A DNA stretch of 64,000 bases from Smittia aterrima. Lineage: Eukaryota; Arthropoda; Insecta; Diptera; Chironomidae. The translations under genes were made by a program, and so were the position numbers. A model generated the notes under the pieces. It made no database searches. It saw nothing but the letters and a program-made list of their open reading frames with translations, and was not told the origin of the DNA. Below are positions 32,094-45,726 of the stretch, piece by piece; within the stretch, counting starts at the first letter, position 1, and each line of letters opens with the position of its first letter. The DNA is taken from NCBI GenBank assembly GCA_033063855.1, contig CP093830.1, forward strand, positions 20,398,854 through 20,462,853, given 5' to 3'.

Positions 32094-35000
32094 ATGACTG
32101 CAAAAATTTACATCAAGTTCCGCTCGCTTTGTGGTGTTCACTCGCGCATATTTAATCAAATGCTAATGCGGACTTTGAATTTCCTCGTAGGATTCTATCG
32201 AACTTGTGTAGCTTCGATCGTCGTTAGCGACCACAATCGACATGGGGGCGTCGTTCAAATGCCGTCATTTAGTCAAGAGCCGTCGTCTCAAGTCACCTTC
32301 AGTAACAACAGCGGAGCTCACATCACGTGCGTGGCACATGGAAATCCGATTCCGCTTGTAACTTGGCTTACGAAAGATGGATCAATAGTGAACTCAGTGC
32401 CTGGATTAAGGTTCGTATCATCATTTTACTGAAGATATTTGACATGCTGAGCTAATATTTGTGTTGAAGTGCTTTCTGTTTCTTTTGCCTTTCTCATGTC
32501 GATATTTCTACGAGTTCTCTCTTACTCGAAGATAATCCCGAATCAGAAAGTTTTCCCTTCGACTGAGTTCCAAAACATTCTCCAACTTTCTGTCGATTCA
32601 AAAAAGGCAAAGCAAATGTCATTGCGACCACGAGACAGCAAAAGGCGAAAAGGGAGAAACTAAAGAAGACATTTCGCATCCCCGAGAAAATGTTGCCCAA
32701 GCATCAGATTACACAAAATACAATTTACAAATGAAACTCTCGTCTTTCTCTTCTCTATTCGCTCATTCGACATCGTAGTTGTCGACTTTTTTAACGTTAC
32801 CCAAGCCACTGTCTATAAATGCCACAAAATCGACAGAACGAACATGGAACAAAATAAAAGAAAAGCCGGAACGAGAAGCGGACGCAAAAAATGAGAGATT
32901 AATTTTTCTTCTGGGATTTTCACTCACCCAAGTCGAGCTTGCCCCCCAATCTATTTTAATTCTCTAGACCAGAAACATGGAACACTCTAACAACAGTGTT
33001 TAGCTCTCGTTTTCCCCTTTTCATGTCGCTCTTTCCAATTTAATGCTCTGACAACAATGGCAGGGATTTTTTTTTAATCAGGATTAAAAGACTCGAGTGC
33101 AGATAAAATTCCATATTCATAATCCTTGACGACGAGTCGAAGCTTTTTAGCGGTTTCCTCAACAACGAACACACAGGAATGTGACGATGAGAGAGAGATG
33201 TAAACATCACACGACTTGATGGAACACTAAAAATATTTTCCAATTTATTTAAAACCTTCTTTGGCTCCGTCTTCATCTCTTCGTCGTTGCTTCTCGCTAA
33301 GTGAAATATAAAGTTTTGGGCGCATGTTTCGCCATAAAATTTACATAATGTTTGGCTGTCTCTGCATTCTTCTTCCTTTCTTCGTTCGCCATTCATAAGA
33401 CAACATGTTGATAAAACGTTTCAATTTAGTCAAATTGAAGCGGCGCAAGTTTGACTACAATTTAGATAAAGAGTTTCATTTCGTTCACTCTTCGGAGGTT
33501 TGAAACGTGGAAAAGATTTTGTCCATCTTGAGCTTTAAAGAAGAATTCAACGTTTCTCTCTATTCTGCTGAAAGCTCCTCTTGAGACTCTCTCAAGCATG
33601 ACGACAAAAGTTCCACTCGATCTTTATCTAACAATATAACCATCGTTGAACATTCACTCGTCGTTGCATTTACTGTGACATTCGTGGTGATGTTTAATGC
33701 CTGAAGTCACTTTAGCATCGACGAGATGAAAATATTTTTCTTTCTTCTTCCATCAATGTTGGAAAGTCGTCTCTCGAAGAAAAAAAAAGTCGTGCAATGT
33801 ATCAAAACGTTGTTGCTTCACTCGGATTACCGAGACATTTTTATTATTAAAATATTTTTAATATATTTCATGAGAGCTCATGTCGCATTTAATGTCGGAT
33901 GAATGAAGAGACGAGAGTAAGAGGGTTTTACTCGTATCATTGTCATGTGGAGACGAAACGAATGAATGAATGCAAGAGTTGAGCGTCGCTTAACGTTATT
34001 AAATATTTTTGAATCCTTTTCAGGCAACTCCAGGGCAATGGAACGATTGAATTCCCAGCATTTGCTTCGCAATTTTATCGCTCCGACATCCACGATCAAA
34101 TCTACCGATGTCAAGCTACAAATCAAGCAGGAACAATCATCAGCCGAAATGTTCACGTGCGTGGAATTATTCATGAGTTCTACGAGGTGAAGGTCGAGGG
34201 ACACGAAGTGCTTCTGAACAACGTCGCATTTCTCAAGTGCGTCGTTCCACTTCACATTCGCGAACACATTGAAGTATCCTCGTGGTACCGGGATGATGAG
34301 GTCTTGACTGAGAACAGTGATATTAGTGAGTATTACCCAAGACTTTTTCCTTCTTCATTTCCTTTCTTAAGAAAGAAAAGCATTAAATCGTAATTTACGA
34401 CGAGTTTTCTTCTTCGCGACTGTGTGAACGAAAAATAATTAAAAATGAGCGATATCGTTAAATTAATGCTATTGGTTTGCGCCCAGCAATAAATTTCATT
34501 AAATTACCCAATTTATGGATTCAGCTCATGTGAGTTCCCGACCGACGCAAGAAGAGTTCAGTGTCAGAGTCGGGGGGAGGGCCGAAGCAAAACGAAGCCA
34601 ATTATATTTTCGACAATAAAAAAAGTTGTTTCGTAGATAAATTATTATTGTGTGGGGTCGTTTCGCAATCTACTTATGAGGAGACTTGAAGCTTCTGTTG
34701 CTCGGCAGCTGAAAAAACAAGTCTCAAGCGAAAGTCATAAATGCTTTTGATACTTTACGACGTCGTGAATATTATTGTAGGATTAGGAATGATTTCAGTG
34801 AATTACGGCCCTGGCCAACGAGTTGATTTGAGGGCATGTTCGAAGGCATTAGCTTCAAAATGCTTTCACATAAATTTGGAAATCTTTACGGTCGAAAATT
34901 TCCTTTCTCGTCATGGTCCAGAAGCGACTTTGAATGACGCGGTCGCTTTCGTAGAAAGATTATGTCGCCTAAGACGATGATCCGGAAAAGCTCAAGTCAA

Positions 35001-38000
35001 GACTCTGATTTAATGTGAAAATGTGTCGGAAAATGCAGTGGAAAATAACGATATCACTCGTCGGAGCTTTTCCCGATTTCGTATCGAACAAAAACCTTTT
35101 GTAGTTTCTTCTCCTCATCTCGCCTATCTGTCATGTTAGATTATGTTTTCATACATCGTCGAACAATGTTTTCCCATTCTCTGCTCCATCATGGAACTAA
35201 ATATACACATGTTAAGTGAAGAGAGAGAATGGAGGAGAGAACATTCGATTCACGCTTCAATGAGTCTTCGCCTTCGATAGAAAGTTTCGAGTCGAGAAGC
35301 TTCTCCCAAAACAACTCACTTCACTCCCTATTATGATTTATTATGTGATGGATAATCTCCATTTCCTTTCCACTCTCACTCTGCTGCTCTTCTTCTTTTT
35401 AAGGATTTTTTCGTAGAAAAAACCTTATTGTGGCCACTTTGTCCGTCCGTCCGTCCGTCTGTCCGTCCGTCCGTCCGTCCGTCCGTCTGTGACCAAAAAC
35501 CATAAGTTGCCATAAGTTGCCATAAGTTGCCATAAGTTGCCATAAGTTGCCATAAGTTGCCATAAGTTGCCATAAGTTGCCATAAGTTGCCATAAGTTGC
35601 CATAAGTTGCCATAAGTTGCCATAAGTTGCCATAAATTGCCATAAGTTGCCATAAGTTGCCATAAGTTGCCATAAATTGCCATAAGTTGCCATAAGTTGC
35701 CATAAGTTGCCATAAGTTGCCATAAGTTGCCATAAGTTGCCATAAGTTGCCATAAGTTGCCATAAGTTGCCATAAGTTGCCATAAGTTGCCATAAGTTGC
35801 CATAAGTTGCCATAAGTTGCCATAAGTTGCCATAAGTTGCCATAAGTTGCCATAAGTTGCCATAAGTTACCATAAATTGCCATAACTTTTGGCTGACGGA
35901 CAGACAGACAGACAGACAAAAACTTATGGCAACTTATGGCTCACAGACGGACAGACAGACGGACGGACATACAGACGGACGGACAGATAATATAATATAT
36001 AATATAATATATATAATATAATATATAATATAATATATATAATATAATATATAATATAATATATATAATATAATATTGCGGATAGTTGGGATAGTTGTAA
36101 TAGAACATATGAAAAATTTAATACCGAAAAGCGAAAAACGAAAAAATCCTTGTACCAGGTCGCCTGTGACCGGTCTTCTGAATTTTTTTCCCCATTTTCC
36201 GTCTCCATCATCTGAAAATGGTTTTCATTGAAATTTATTCTGTGATAACATTTTCATATCCTCTCCTCGCTTCTCGCACTTTGTTTATTGTTGGCAATGG
36301 TTGTCAATGACTTTTTTTTTTGACGTCGAGCGGGTTTTTTTTTTGTCATTCTCTGACTGAATAAAAATGTCACAAAAATGATGTTTATTCTCTCGACTGC
36401 AGCGACTTCCTAAAAATGCTTCCCGCTCCGAAGCTTGTCGTACGATTCAAATTTATTGACCCAATTATTTTTGCCAATTTTCACCGTCCACTGTTTTCGA
36501 ACGGCAAGCGTAGGCGAGTTGACCAATTTATTCACACACAGATGAATAAATACTTTTATGCGATGAGAATCGACGGGTGGGAATGCAAACACAACTCGTT
36601 TGCCTCCTTCCACCCTTCTCTCGTCGTCATCGGAACGAGAATGAACATGCATTATGCATAAATGGACCCCAAAATTATGCAATCGATTTAATTAAAAATT
36701 TATGATGTGTAGCCGGTTCATGTTCGCTCGATTCATTGATACAAATTTCTCCAGGGAATCGGTTTAACATAAAAAGCTTTGTCATTACTGGCACTTTGAT
36801 AATTAATTCAATCGAAGCTTTTCGACTAATTCCCGAATTTCGTTACAGGTGGTCGCTACATCGTCACGAGTGGCAGTGGTCACGGTGACTTGTGCATTAG
36901 AAACGTGAAGCCAGACGACGCTACAAAGAGATTCTCTTGCATCGCTTCGAATGTTTTAACAGGCGAGCGGAGACTTAGCGAGACTGTCTCGCTTTCGATA
37001 AAAGGTAAGACGACAAATATTGGTAAAGATCTAGATTGCGTTTCCTTTATGTTGACGGAATTTTCGCCAAAGGGGATTTTCTTGAAAACTTTTCCGATAA
37101 ACGGTTTTTCTTGGAAAAGTCTTTCGACAACATAAAGACTTTAGATAGCTTCATGTTTCAATAAACATTTCGTCAATCACATAAAATCAAGCTAATGAGT
37201 TCATTTCGTCGAATCCCGGAGCGAAATCTTTTCATTTGAACAACAAGACTGACATGCTCGGAATGAAAAGCGACTTTTTGGTTTGAGCTTGAGCTTTTTA
37301 AGGAAAAACGAATCAAACAGAAATCCCGCAAAGATTAAAATAAAGAAGAAAAAACATCAAAAGATTTCATTTCGGTAGAATTCAGTGGCACGCAAGCATC
37401 TTCAATCTGACTTTAGTCAAAGGAAAAAGTCATCAGTCGGTGACAAAAACAGCAAATGAAGAGAAAACTCTTTCACTCTAGCTTTCTAAAAGAAGAAGAA
37501 GCTTCTTGTGCTCATTCCACGACGAGCAAGCATGTGTGACATTTAACATCATTTTTTATTCAAACCTTCTTCTCCTTCTTTCTCTCTTCTTCATCTTAGA
37601 AGCATCACCAAACATGGCTCCTAAATCGAGTCAAAAATCAATAGTCGAAGTGAATGTAGATAGAGGTAGCAAAGTTCATTTGCCATGCAACATTCAAGGG
37701 AATCCTTTGCCGATGTTTACTTGGTATCGTTTATCGGACTCGGGCTCGTATTACTCAGTTCCATCGTCACAAAGAATCTTTCCATCTCAAACGTTGCTTC
37801 TTATCAGAAACGTCGATGACCGTGATGCTGGTCGATGGGTAATATCTTTGTCAACTTTCAAAAGACGTTAATGCTTCAATAAATCTTTTCTCCTCTCCCT
37901 TCACTCTCTCGTTCTTGTTCTCAGATCTGTAAAGCGTCGAACCAATATGGTGAACTGAAATTAGAAATTATCTTGAGGGTTCACTCTTATCTCGCCGCCC

Positions 38001-41000
38001 ACATAACTCCACAGCATCAGATTGTGAACTCAGGTGCTTCGGGAATATTCAACTGCTCCGTATCAGGCTCGGCAGACACACACATCGAGTGGTTTCATAA
38101 TGGAAAGTCCATCATCAGCGATGATGTTCAGGGAAGCAGCAAGTAAGTTTTCAATCCTAAAACTTTTTCCTGTCAGACTTTTCAGTTGTAGATAAAAACC
38201 TCATTAACTGTTTTGAACTGTGAACGAGAAAGTTTGTGACGTGGCATGAGCTTTTAAAAAATGTTAATGGGGAATCACTGCTAGTCAACTCAATCCTTTT
38301 AGTTTTTGTTTGTTGTTACTCTGTGAGCTGAGCTCTGGTGTCGATCAGAGCCTCGTAAAATCTTCTATAGCGAAAGGATTAAATGAATATTATATGTTCG
38401 CCAAGTGCAAACTTGTTTTTAATATTATTCGTTATGGGTTTTGCTAGAGAAAAGAAAGAAGAAGGATGATGATGATGGGTGAATGAATGAAAGCAGCGAG
38501 CGAATAAACGAGTGAGAGATTACAACATTCTAATTATTATTATTCCTTTCACCTCCTTCGTCGTCGTCGTTGTCTGCCTCCTTATTTGAGTTTTAGATGG
38601 TGAATGAGTTCACCGAAGCGTTATGATGTGTTGATGCTCTTCACAGTAATTTATCTTTCGGTTTATAGCTCGAGTGAGTTTGCTCGGAGGATTAAAAGAG
38701 AAAGTATAATTAAATGGGATTAGTTATTACGACGATGATGATGAATTCTCGTGTCGAGCGATGTAATTTCTTCATCGAAATTCCATCACGCAATCAATTA
38801 TTTCACTGATAACTAATTAAAGAAATTAAATTAAATTCTAATTATGACAATTCCATTCAGATTCGTACTTTTGGCAAGCAACTCACTGAAGATTGATCGC
38901 GTGGAACGTGACGACAAAGGGATCTATCAATGCTTAGTGTCAAATATTCGAGGAAGCGTTCAAGCAGCTGGAGAACTCAAGCTAGGAGGTGAATACCAAC
39001 AAAGTTTATAATTGAAATTTATCACCCGAAGTTTGATTTCCGTCGGAATTGGCAGACACAATGCCTGAAATGATTTACAGATTCATCGAGCAAAATGTTC
39101 GTCCTGGGCCTCATATTTCTCTGAAATGTTCGGCACGCGGCTCACCGCCACCTCAGGTAATTCAATGCTTTGTTCACGTAAAAATATTGCACAGTTTCAC
39201 CTTTTCGTCGTTTCGTTTCCGTTCAGTTTACGTGGCTGCTCGACTCTCAGCCGATTCTCGACGTAACGTCGCTTCATCGATACGCGATGGGCCAATACGT
39301 CGATATTTCAGGCGACGTCATTAGTCATTTAAATATTTCTCACGTCCGAACTGATGACGGTGGACTGTACAAGTGCATTGCGACAAACTCTGTGGGCTCA
39401 GTTGCACATGCTGCGAGATTAAATGTTTTCGGACCGCCTTATGTGAGAACGATTAGTCCCATTAAAGCTATTGCGGGAGAAGACTTGATAGTCTACTGCC
39501 CTTTCTCGGGCTATCCAATCGAGAGCATCCGGTGGGAGAAAGGAGGCATCGAGATAACAGCGAGTAAGAGAGAAAGTTTGAATGTAGAAATTTTTATGAA
39601 ATATTAAAATTGCTCTTGATTTCCCACAAGATTCACGATATGCCACATCAAATATTCAACAAGGAGGTTACCTTAAAATCAATCAGATCGATCCATCGCA
39701 CGACTCGGGAAGCTACACGTGCATCGTACGCTCGAGAAGTCTCGAGGAAGCTCGTCGTGACATTCAAATCAATGTCAACAGCCCACCAGTCATCGAACCT
39801 TTTTTCTTTCCTAAAAATATTCAGGAAAGCGGTCGAGCACAAATCAGCTGCTCGGTGTCATCCGGTGACATGCCAGTTTACTTTACTTGGTACAAGGACG
39901 GAGCTCCGCTATCGATAAGCTTACAGGTAAAGCGAAAGATTGAGACCTTCAGTTTCTTAAGTCTCATCTAAACCCAAAAACAAAACAAGAAAGTTTTCAT
40001 GTTGTTTCAATCTGTTTCGTTCTAATCCAATCAGGTGACGGAGAAGAAGGATGAGTTTTTCTCGTTACTCGTTTTCAAAGATATCACGTCTCGACACAGT
40101 GGGCGCTACACATGCTATGCGACAAACTCTGCTGCGAAAGTAAACTACACTGCCGAGTTGTTCGTTAAAGGTTGGTCGATTCCTTCGTGTGCAATCAACT
40201 TGTTGATGCCTTGAATCTAATAAATTTTAAAAATCTCGTTTAGTCCCTCCGCAATGGTCGTTGGAGCCACAAGACACAAATGTCATGCTCGGCAATCCAA
40301 TATCAATAAATTGCGAAGCTAATGGCTATCCCCGTCCGTCTATTACGTGGTTCAAGGGAAAGAACAAGGCATCGAAGGAATTTCAAGCAATTACTCTAAA
40401 GAATCATTCGCTGACAGTGAACTTCGCAACAACCGATGACGAAGGTTTCTACATGTGTCAAGCGAACAACGAAATCGGAAATGGACTCAAGAAAATCATT
40501 TACGTCAATGTTAATGAACCAGCTCGATTCGACTTTGCTTCAAATAACATTTCTTCCCGTCGCAACGATCCAGTGATGTTGAGTTGTCATGCGATGGGAG
40601 ATGAGCCACTGAACATCATCTGGACACACAACAACAATCGGATCGATCTTAACAACTACAGAATTAGCATAGCCGAGATGAAAACTGTTGATGGTGTGAA
40701 GTCTCAACTCTCGATTAGTCGCTCAGATCGACATGACTCGGGGAAATACAAGTGCTTGGCAGAAAATCAATATGGCAAGAGCGAGCACATAATTTATTTG
40801 GCAGTTCAAGGTGAAAGTTCGATGATGCAGACATTTCTTTCGTTCTAATGATTTATTCTTCGCAGAGAGCCCGGACGCTCCAACAAATCTCGAAGTTTTG
40901 GAAGTCAAAAGTCGAACGGTGAAGTTATCGTGGAAACGACCGTACGACGGGAACTCTCCTGTGCTCTCATATCTTGTTCAATATAAACCGCTGCGTTCCT

Positions 41001-44000
41001 TGCATGATCAAACAGTTATTTCATCGCCAGAGGAAGAATGGAAGGGCCCACATGTGTTCAACTTAACACTTCCATCAATTGGAGTGGCGACGAGGTAAAA
41101 TATTTCTTATCTTCAGCTTCACGGTTGTTACTTTCAATTAATTTTCTTTTCCTTCACAGTTTCGATGGCGTGCCGAGAGAGCAAGCGACAATTGGAGGTT
41201 TACATCCGGCGACAACGTACATAATGAGAATGCTGGTCGTGAATGAGATTGCGAGAAGTCCTTACACTGATCCTATCGTGATTAAAACTCAGGAGGAGGC
41301 GCCAACAGAAGCTCCACACAACATTCAAGTTCAAACTGGCGGCGTCGGAGAATTGATCGTGACATGGCAGATTCCTCAGAAAGTCTCGTGGAACGGTGAG
41401 CTATTGGGTTACACCGTAAATTACACGGAAGAGAGGCAGAACATAAATTACATCAGTCCAAATAGAACTGTTAGTAAGACAATAACTGTTCATGGATGGG
41501 CGACCACAAAATCGATAATCACTGGCTTGAGAAAGTTTTCCAAGTATGCGGTGCGCATCCGAGCATTCAACAGTATCGCACCAGGTCCTTGGTCCACTTC
41601 AGTCTTGGGCACAACATTAGAGGGAGTTCCCGAAGCTGCTCCTCAAAATCTTAACTGCACGTCACTCTCATCGCAGAGCATCAAGATTTCATGGCAAGAA
41701 CCGCCGCCTCAATTTCACGGCGGAGTTATTCAAGGCTATAAAGTTCTTTATCGGCCGTTGGCCAAACAACGTAAGTGTCTCTGTTTTCATTCGAAATGAT
41801 TTATTTCCAACACTTTGCGTAATAATTTCTCGTTCTTATCACAGTCGAGTTTACGGCCAGTGAAGTGAAGAGAACATCAAACATGGAAACTTATTTGCAT
41901 GGACTCTTGAAAGCTACAAATTATTCAATTCGAGTTTTGGCTTTTACATCGACCGGTGATGGATTGCATAGCATTCCCGTTTACTGTTCGACCGATGAAG
42001 ACGTCCCAGAGGCTCCAGCAAACATAAAAGCGTCTGCTTTGACAGCTGAGTCAATATTAATATCGTGGCTTCCGCCTACTCAACGCAACGGTCTGATAAC
42101 ACACTACACTGTCTACAGCAAGGAAGCTTTGCGAAAGGGACAGACAAGAAGTGAGTGATGCGGAAAAAAATGTACACAAGCGAGAGTCTTCAGTGTTTAT
42201 TCCTTTTAATTAGGTAATATGGTTCGCGTTGATGAGTTAGGATATCCTGTAACTTTCGAAGCTCGCAACCTCGTCGAGAACCAAAAATATGATTTTTGGG
42301 TGACGGCTTCGACGTCTGTTGGCGAAGGCGAACCCACGTCACTCGTAACTCAAGTAACAAACACACGAGCTCCTGCGAGAATCGCTTCATTCTCACAGAC
42401 AATCAAAGTCCCCGTAGGCACAAGTTTGACATTGGAGTGTTTAGGTAAGAGATATTTGAGTACAAAGAATTTTTTCTGATAACTCTTTTGTAATCACGTC
42501 AGCCGTCGGCAATCCCACTCCTCGCGCTAGATGGATAACAAGAGATCGACCCGTGACATTCAGCCCATTCTATGAAGTAACGAATGAGGGCCATCTAAAG
42601 ATCCATAGCATTGAGCCGAGCTTATCTGGAAATTACACATGTTCAGCAAAAAACCTTTTCGGAGAAGACGAAGTTTACTACACCGTTCTCGCACTCAAAC
42701 CACCCAATCCTCCTCAATTGAGCGTGCAATTTGCAACGAGTGACAGTATTAAATTGAAGTGGGAGGCACCGGAGAATGGAGGAATTACCATTCTCGGTTA
42801 TATTGTCTCCTATCGAGTGACAGGCGAAACATGGTCTCGTGTTGAACTCACACCGGATCAGACAAGTTACGCCATTGGGGGCTTGAAGTGTGGCACACAA
42901 TATATCCTGAAAATCTCAGCTCACAACAAAGTGGGCGATGGGCAGGCTTCGGACGAAATTAATGTTTGGACGAAAGGAAAAACACCTCAAGCGCCTGAAG
43001 AGAAAGATTTTCTGAAAGTTAACAACACTTGTCTCAACATGTTACTTTCATCGTGGAACAATGGCGGCTGTCCTATCTCACACTTTTCCATCGAGTATCG
43101 ATCGCTGGGTGATGTTCGATGGACTGTTGTGTCATCAGATACATCAAGCAACGATGGAAATAAAGACAATTTAGTGTTTTGTGACTTTAAGATGGCGAGT
43201 TGGTATCAGCTGAAGATATCAGCGAAGAACGAAGCCGGCAAAGCGACAGTGTCATACAATTTCGCTACGACAACGGCGTCCGGAGGTGACGACAATTTTA
43301 TTTATTGATGAGATTTCCCAAGAATCGAAAAAAATAATAAATTGAATCTCTTTTTCATTTTCCAATCTTCAGAGCCAATTCCCTCGCCCGAGTATTTTCC
43401 AGCTGAGAACGAGGTTGAGTCTGCTCTCGTCGAGGGAAACGATTGGATGCTGCTGGCCGTGTCTATCATCCTTTCGTGTTGCTTTTGTATGCTGTAAGTT
43501 GTTGGAAAAATCATTCGACTTCGCTTTTCCGTTTCATTGAAACTTTAAATTTGATTGACGAGTCTCGAAGAAATTGATCTAAATTAGCCAATCGATCTTC
43601 AGATGTTGAACATTTAGCGGAATTTCATTTTCCCATTCGATTTACCGATGAACTTACTAAAGTATCATTTGACCGCCTGAGGAGCCATTTTTTCAATAAA
43701 ACCAACGAACAAGCGTCGCTTGTTCCACAAATGACATTTTATGTCTCTCGATTTATTTGATGGCGCATAATTTTCATCGCTTTTCTTGTCTCGCTGTCCA
43801 CAGCATCATCATTTTACGATACAAGGGAGCACTCTGCTCGTCAGCTACTGAGCGATATGAGTCGACGATAGCTAATGATGTGAAAGACGATCAGAACAGT
43901 CGACGGAATCAACAAGTGTACACTGCGTCGCCAGTGAAAATAATCGACAAGGATAACGACTCAGAAATGTATGAGATTTCTCCTTATGCAACATTCTCAG

Positions 44001-45388
44001 TAACGGGTGGGCGGACTGTCGTACAAGGTCACTCGAAGACGCCAACAAGAGGTGCTCACACTCCATCAGCTCTCGACTATACGATGCAGTTCAAAACGTT
44101 CGGGCATCCGGAGGGTGATTTAAATGCCACGGCCTATCCGATCCTGCCGAGCAGTGGCTTTGGACATGTCAAGGGGAAATCGTCGTGGCACAAGCAGCGA
44201 TACTACAACACTGACGGTAATAAATATTCTCTAATCTCTTTGATAAATTTCATGTGGTTTCGACTTCCCCCAGTAGACGATTCTACGTTGAGTAAATCAA
44301 TGACTGTCGTTGCAAGTAGTGCTCGCTTGCGAAATGCTCGTGAGAGTTTGCCAAGTCAAGAGACAAGACTGATTTCGCGTGGAACACCTCGTGGACCAAA
44401 GAATCATTTAACTAACGAAGGCTCCGAGTCAGATACAAGTATCAGTCCAACGAATGAATTTAGCAATGCGCCAACTTATCGCATTCCCGTCAAACATTCT
44501 CGTGACCTTTTCCGTCCTGACTCAAGCACAGAATCGAACAACGATCAGTCACCGGTGAGGGATAGACGAAGTAATACGCCACGACATCTGGGCGGCGTGC
44601 CGGAAAAGCGAGCCAGAGGACGAGATTCAAACAACTCTCGTTCGATGGATATGCTTCAAAGTGGCAACAGGTAGTTCAGGTACCTCGCATCCTACAATAG
44701 AAAAATCAAAATTTGCAATCTGTAAACTTCCTCTCACCACCTGCAATTCTAGAATTTCCACATTCTTCCTTTTATCTCTCTCTTTCCGACCTCACTTCTT
44801 TCTATTTGAAAAGTTATTTTTAAGAAAAACTAATTCGAAAACTTCCCGACAGCTCCGAAAGTGATGTTAACCTCGACGAAGCTTTAAGTTTTCTTCCGCC
44901 AAATGGCTTTACCGACTCGTCCAAGGAATTCAGTGAAGCGGAATGTGATCGTGACTTGGCGTTGGATTTAGAGGTTCAAGAGACTTTGGCAAACACGCCG
45001 ACTGGAAAGATTCAACAGGAAGATTTAACATCACTTTTAGCACGGTAATAAAATTAGAAAGCTTTAACATTAAAGAGCTTCATGAAATATTTAAAGGATG
45101 AGAGCTTTGAAATTGAACTTTTTTGGTTCAAGTGTTTTCTGTAAAACGAAGTCGCTTAATCTATCTCTCTCTCTCTCCCTCTCGACTCGATATTGAATAT
45201 TAAAATCTAATAACCTGGAAAATGAGTTTTTCTTTTCCACTCGAGAGGTTCACTTGCTATTTTCCCCCAAAAAAAAATTTTCCTCGACTTTATTATCTTC
45301 AATTTTTTTTTGGTTTTCCTTCTTTTCCGTGAACAGATACCAAAAGAAGAAACATCAAGAGCGACAAGAGTACACGATTCATGTATGA
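32094..45388 (+). CDS. Dscam-family cell-adhesion receptor (Dscam2/3/4 type), 21 exons
   Basis: Exons: 32094-32410 (start uncertain; an acceptor at 32190 may begin it), 34024-34325, 36849-37004, 37600-37838, 37925-38142, 38861-38988, 39056-39156, 39227-39563, 39631-39926, 40035-40170, 40244-40810, 40866-41094, 41160-41770, 41845-42150, 42214-42444, 42503-43285, 43373-43493, 43804-44216, 44274-44670, 44853-45044, 45337-45388. All phases agree; about 2043 residues. The order is Ig1-9, FNIII 1-4, Ig10, FNIII 5-6, one TM helix (WMLLAVSIILSCCFCML) and a cytoplasmic tail with the Dscam blocks EISPYATFSV, YTMQFKTFGHPEG, LPSSGFGHVK and KQRYYNTD. Ig5 GQYVDISGDVISHLNISHV and Ig6 GYPIESIRWEKGG are diagnostic. 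The C-terminus EYTIHV could bind class II PDZ domains. Dscams are homophilic receptors for neurite recognition and immunity. Exons equivalent to the variable exons 4, 6 and 9 of Dscam1 are single here. Exon 19 has a tandem CAGTAG acceptor. Confidence 0.93.
32411..34023 (+). other. Dscam intron 1 (Ig1 interior)
   Basis: Intron interrupting Ig1 after ...VPGLR. No alternative Ig exon was found on the plus strand. Confidence 0.7.
35501..35880. repeat. 38-unit decamer minisatellite CATAAGTTGC
   Basis: Thirty-eight head-to-tail 10-bp units with only four variant units (CATAAATTGC at 35631, 35671 and 35871; CATAAGTTAC at 35861). Because 10 is not a multiple of 3, all three minus-strand frames are open and give repetitive MATYGNLWQL-type frames that are not genes. 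Confidence 0.97.
35988..36076. repeat. AT microsatellite (ATATAATATA-type)
   Basis: A self-complementary TA/TAA tract of about 90 bp next to the (GGAC)n arm of the foldback element. Confidence 0.9.
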
Positions 45389-45720
45389 AATTATGAAGCC
45401 TCTCATCGACGATGACAGGAGCTAGAGGATTTGAAAGAGATGAAGGACGTTGCTACGAAACTCGATTTTGCCTTCTTTCCTGCCATCGAGGCTGGCTAGA
45501 TATGAACTTTCCTTTCCGGGTATTCTCAGAATGCACTTGAGTAGATTTCTTGAGGTTACCCCAAGCAACAAAGTAAATCTTGTCGACCTTTGTATCGCTG
45601 ATCTAATATTAAAAAAAAATGAGAAGAGAACCTTCAAATCCGAAATAAAAGGTAACTACGAGTGACATGATCTCTGCCAAACTCAAATTCAAATGCGTTG
45701 GCATTACACAATCCAATTTA

Positions 45721-45726
45721 AATAAA
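45721..45726 (+). terminator. poly(A) signal downstream of Dscam
   Basis: AATAAA about 330 bp after the Dscam stop, the best candidate 3' end; an AATAAA also occurs near 45643. Confidence 0.4.

Larger units (their letters stand above)
35401..36151. mobile_element. foldback/MITE-like element containing a minisatellite, in a Dscam intron
   Basis: The ends are perfect 13-bp inverted repeats: AAGGATTTTTTCG at 35401-35413 and its complement at 36139-36151. Inside, a (GTCC)n tract (35441-35490) is mirrored by (GGAC/GACA)n tracts (35895-35989), and decamer CATAAGTTGC units are mirrored by two inverted ACTTATGGCA-type units (35919-35942). No transposase is encoded. No clear target-site duplication was found, so the exact ends are uncertain. 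It lies in the intron between Ig2 exons 2 and 3. Confidence 0.6.

Noticed and set aside
35501..35880. CRISPR-like regular array
   Set aside because: Units are contiguous 10-mers with no spacers, in eukaryotic DNA; it is a minisatellite.
35376..35919. Three overlapping 154-165 codon minus-strand ORFs with a MATYGNLWQL-type repeat
   Set aside because: They are products of a 10-bp tandem repeat that is open in all three frames; there is no gene structure or unique sequence.
32411..40244. Search for Dscam1-type hypervariable exon clusters
   Set aside because: The introns before the Ig2, Ig3 and Ig7 exons contain no additional Ig half-domain frames; the exons are single copy.
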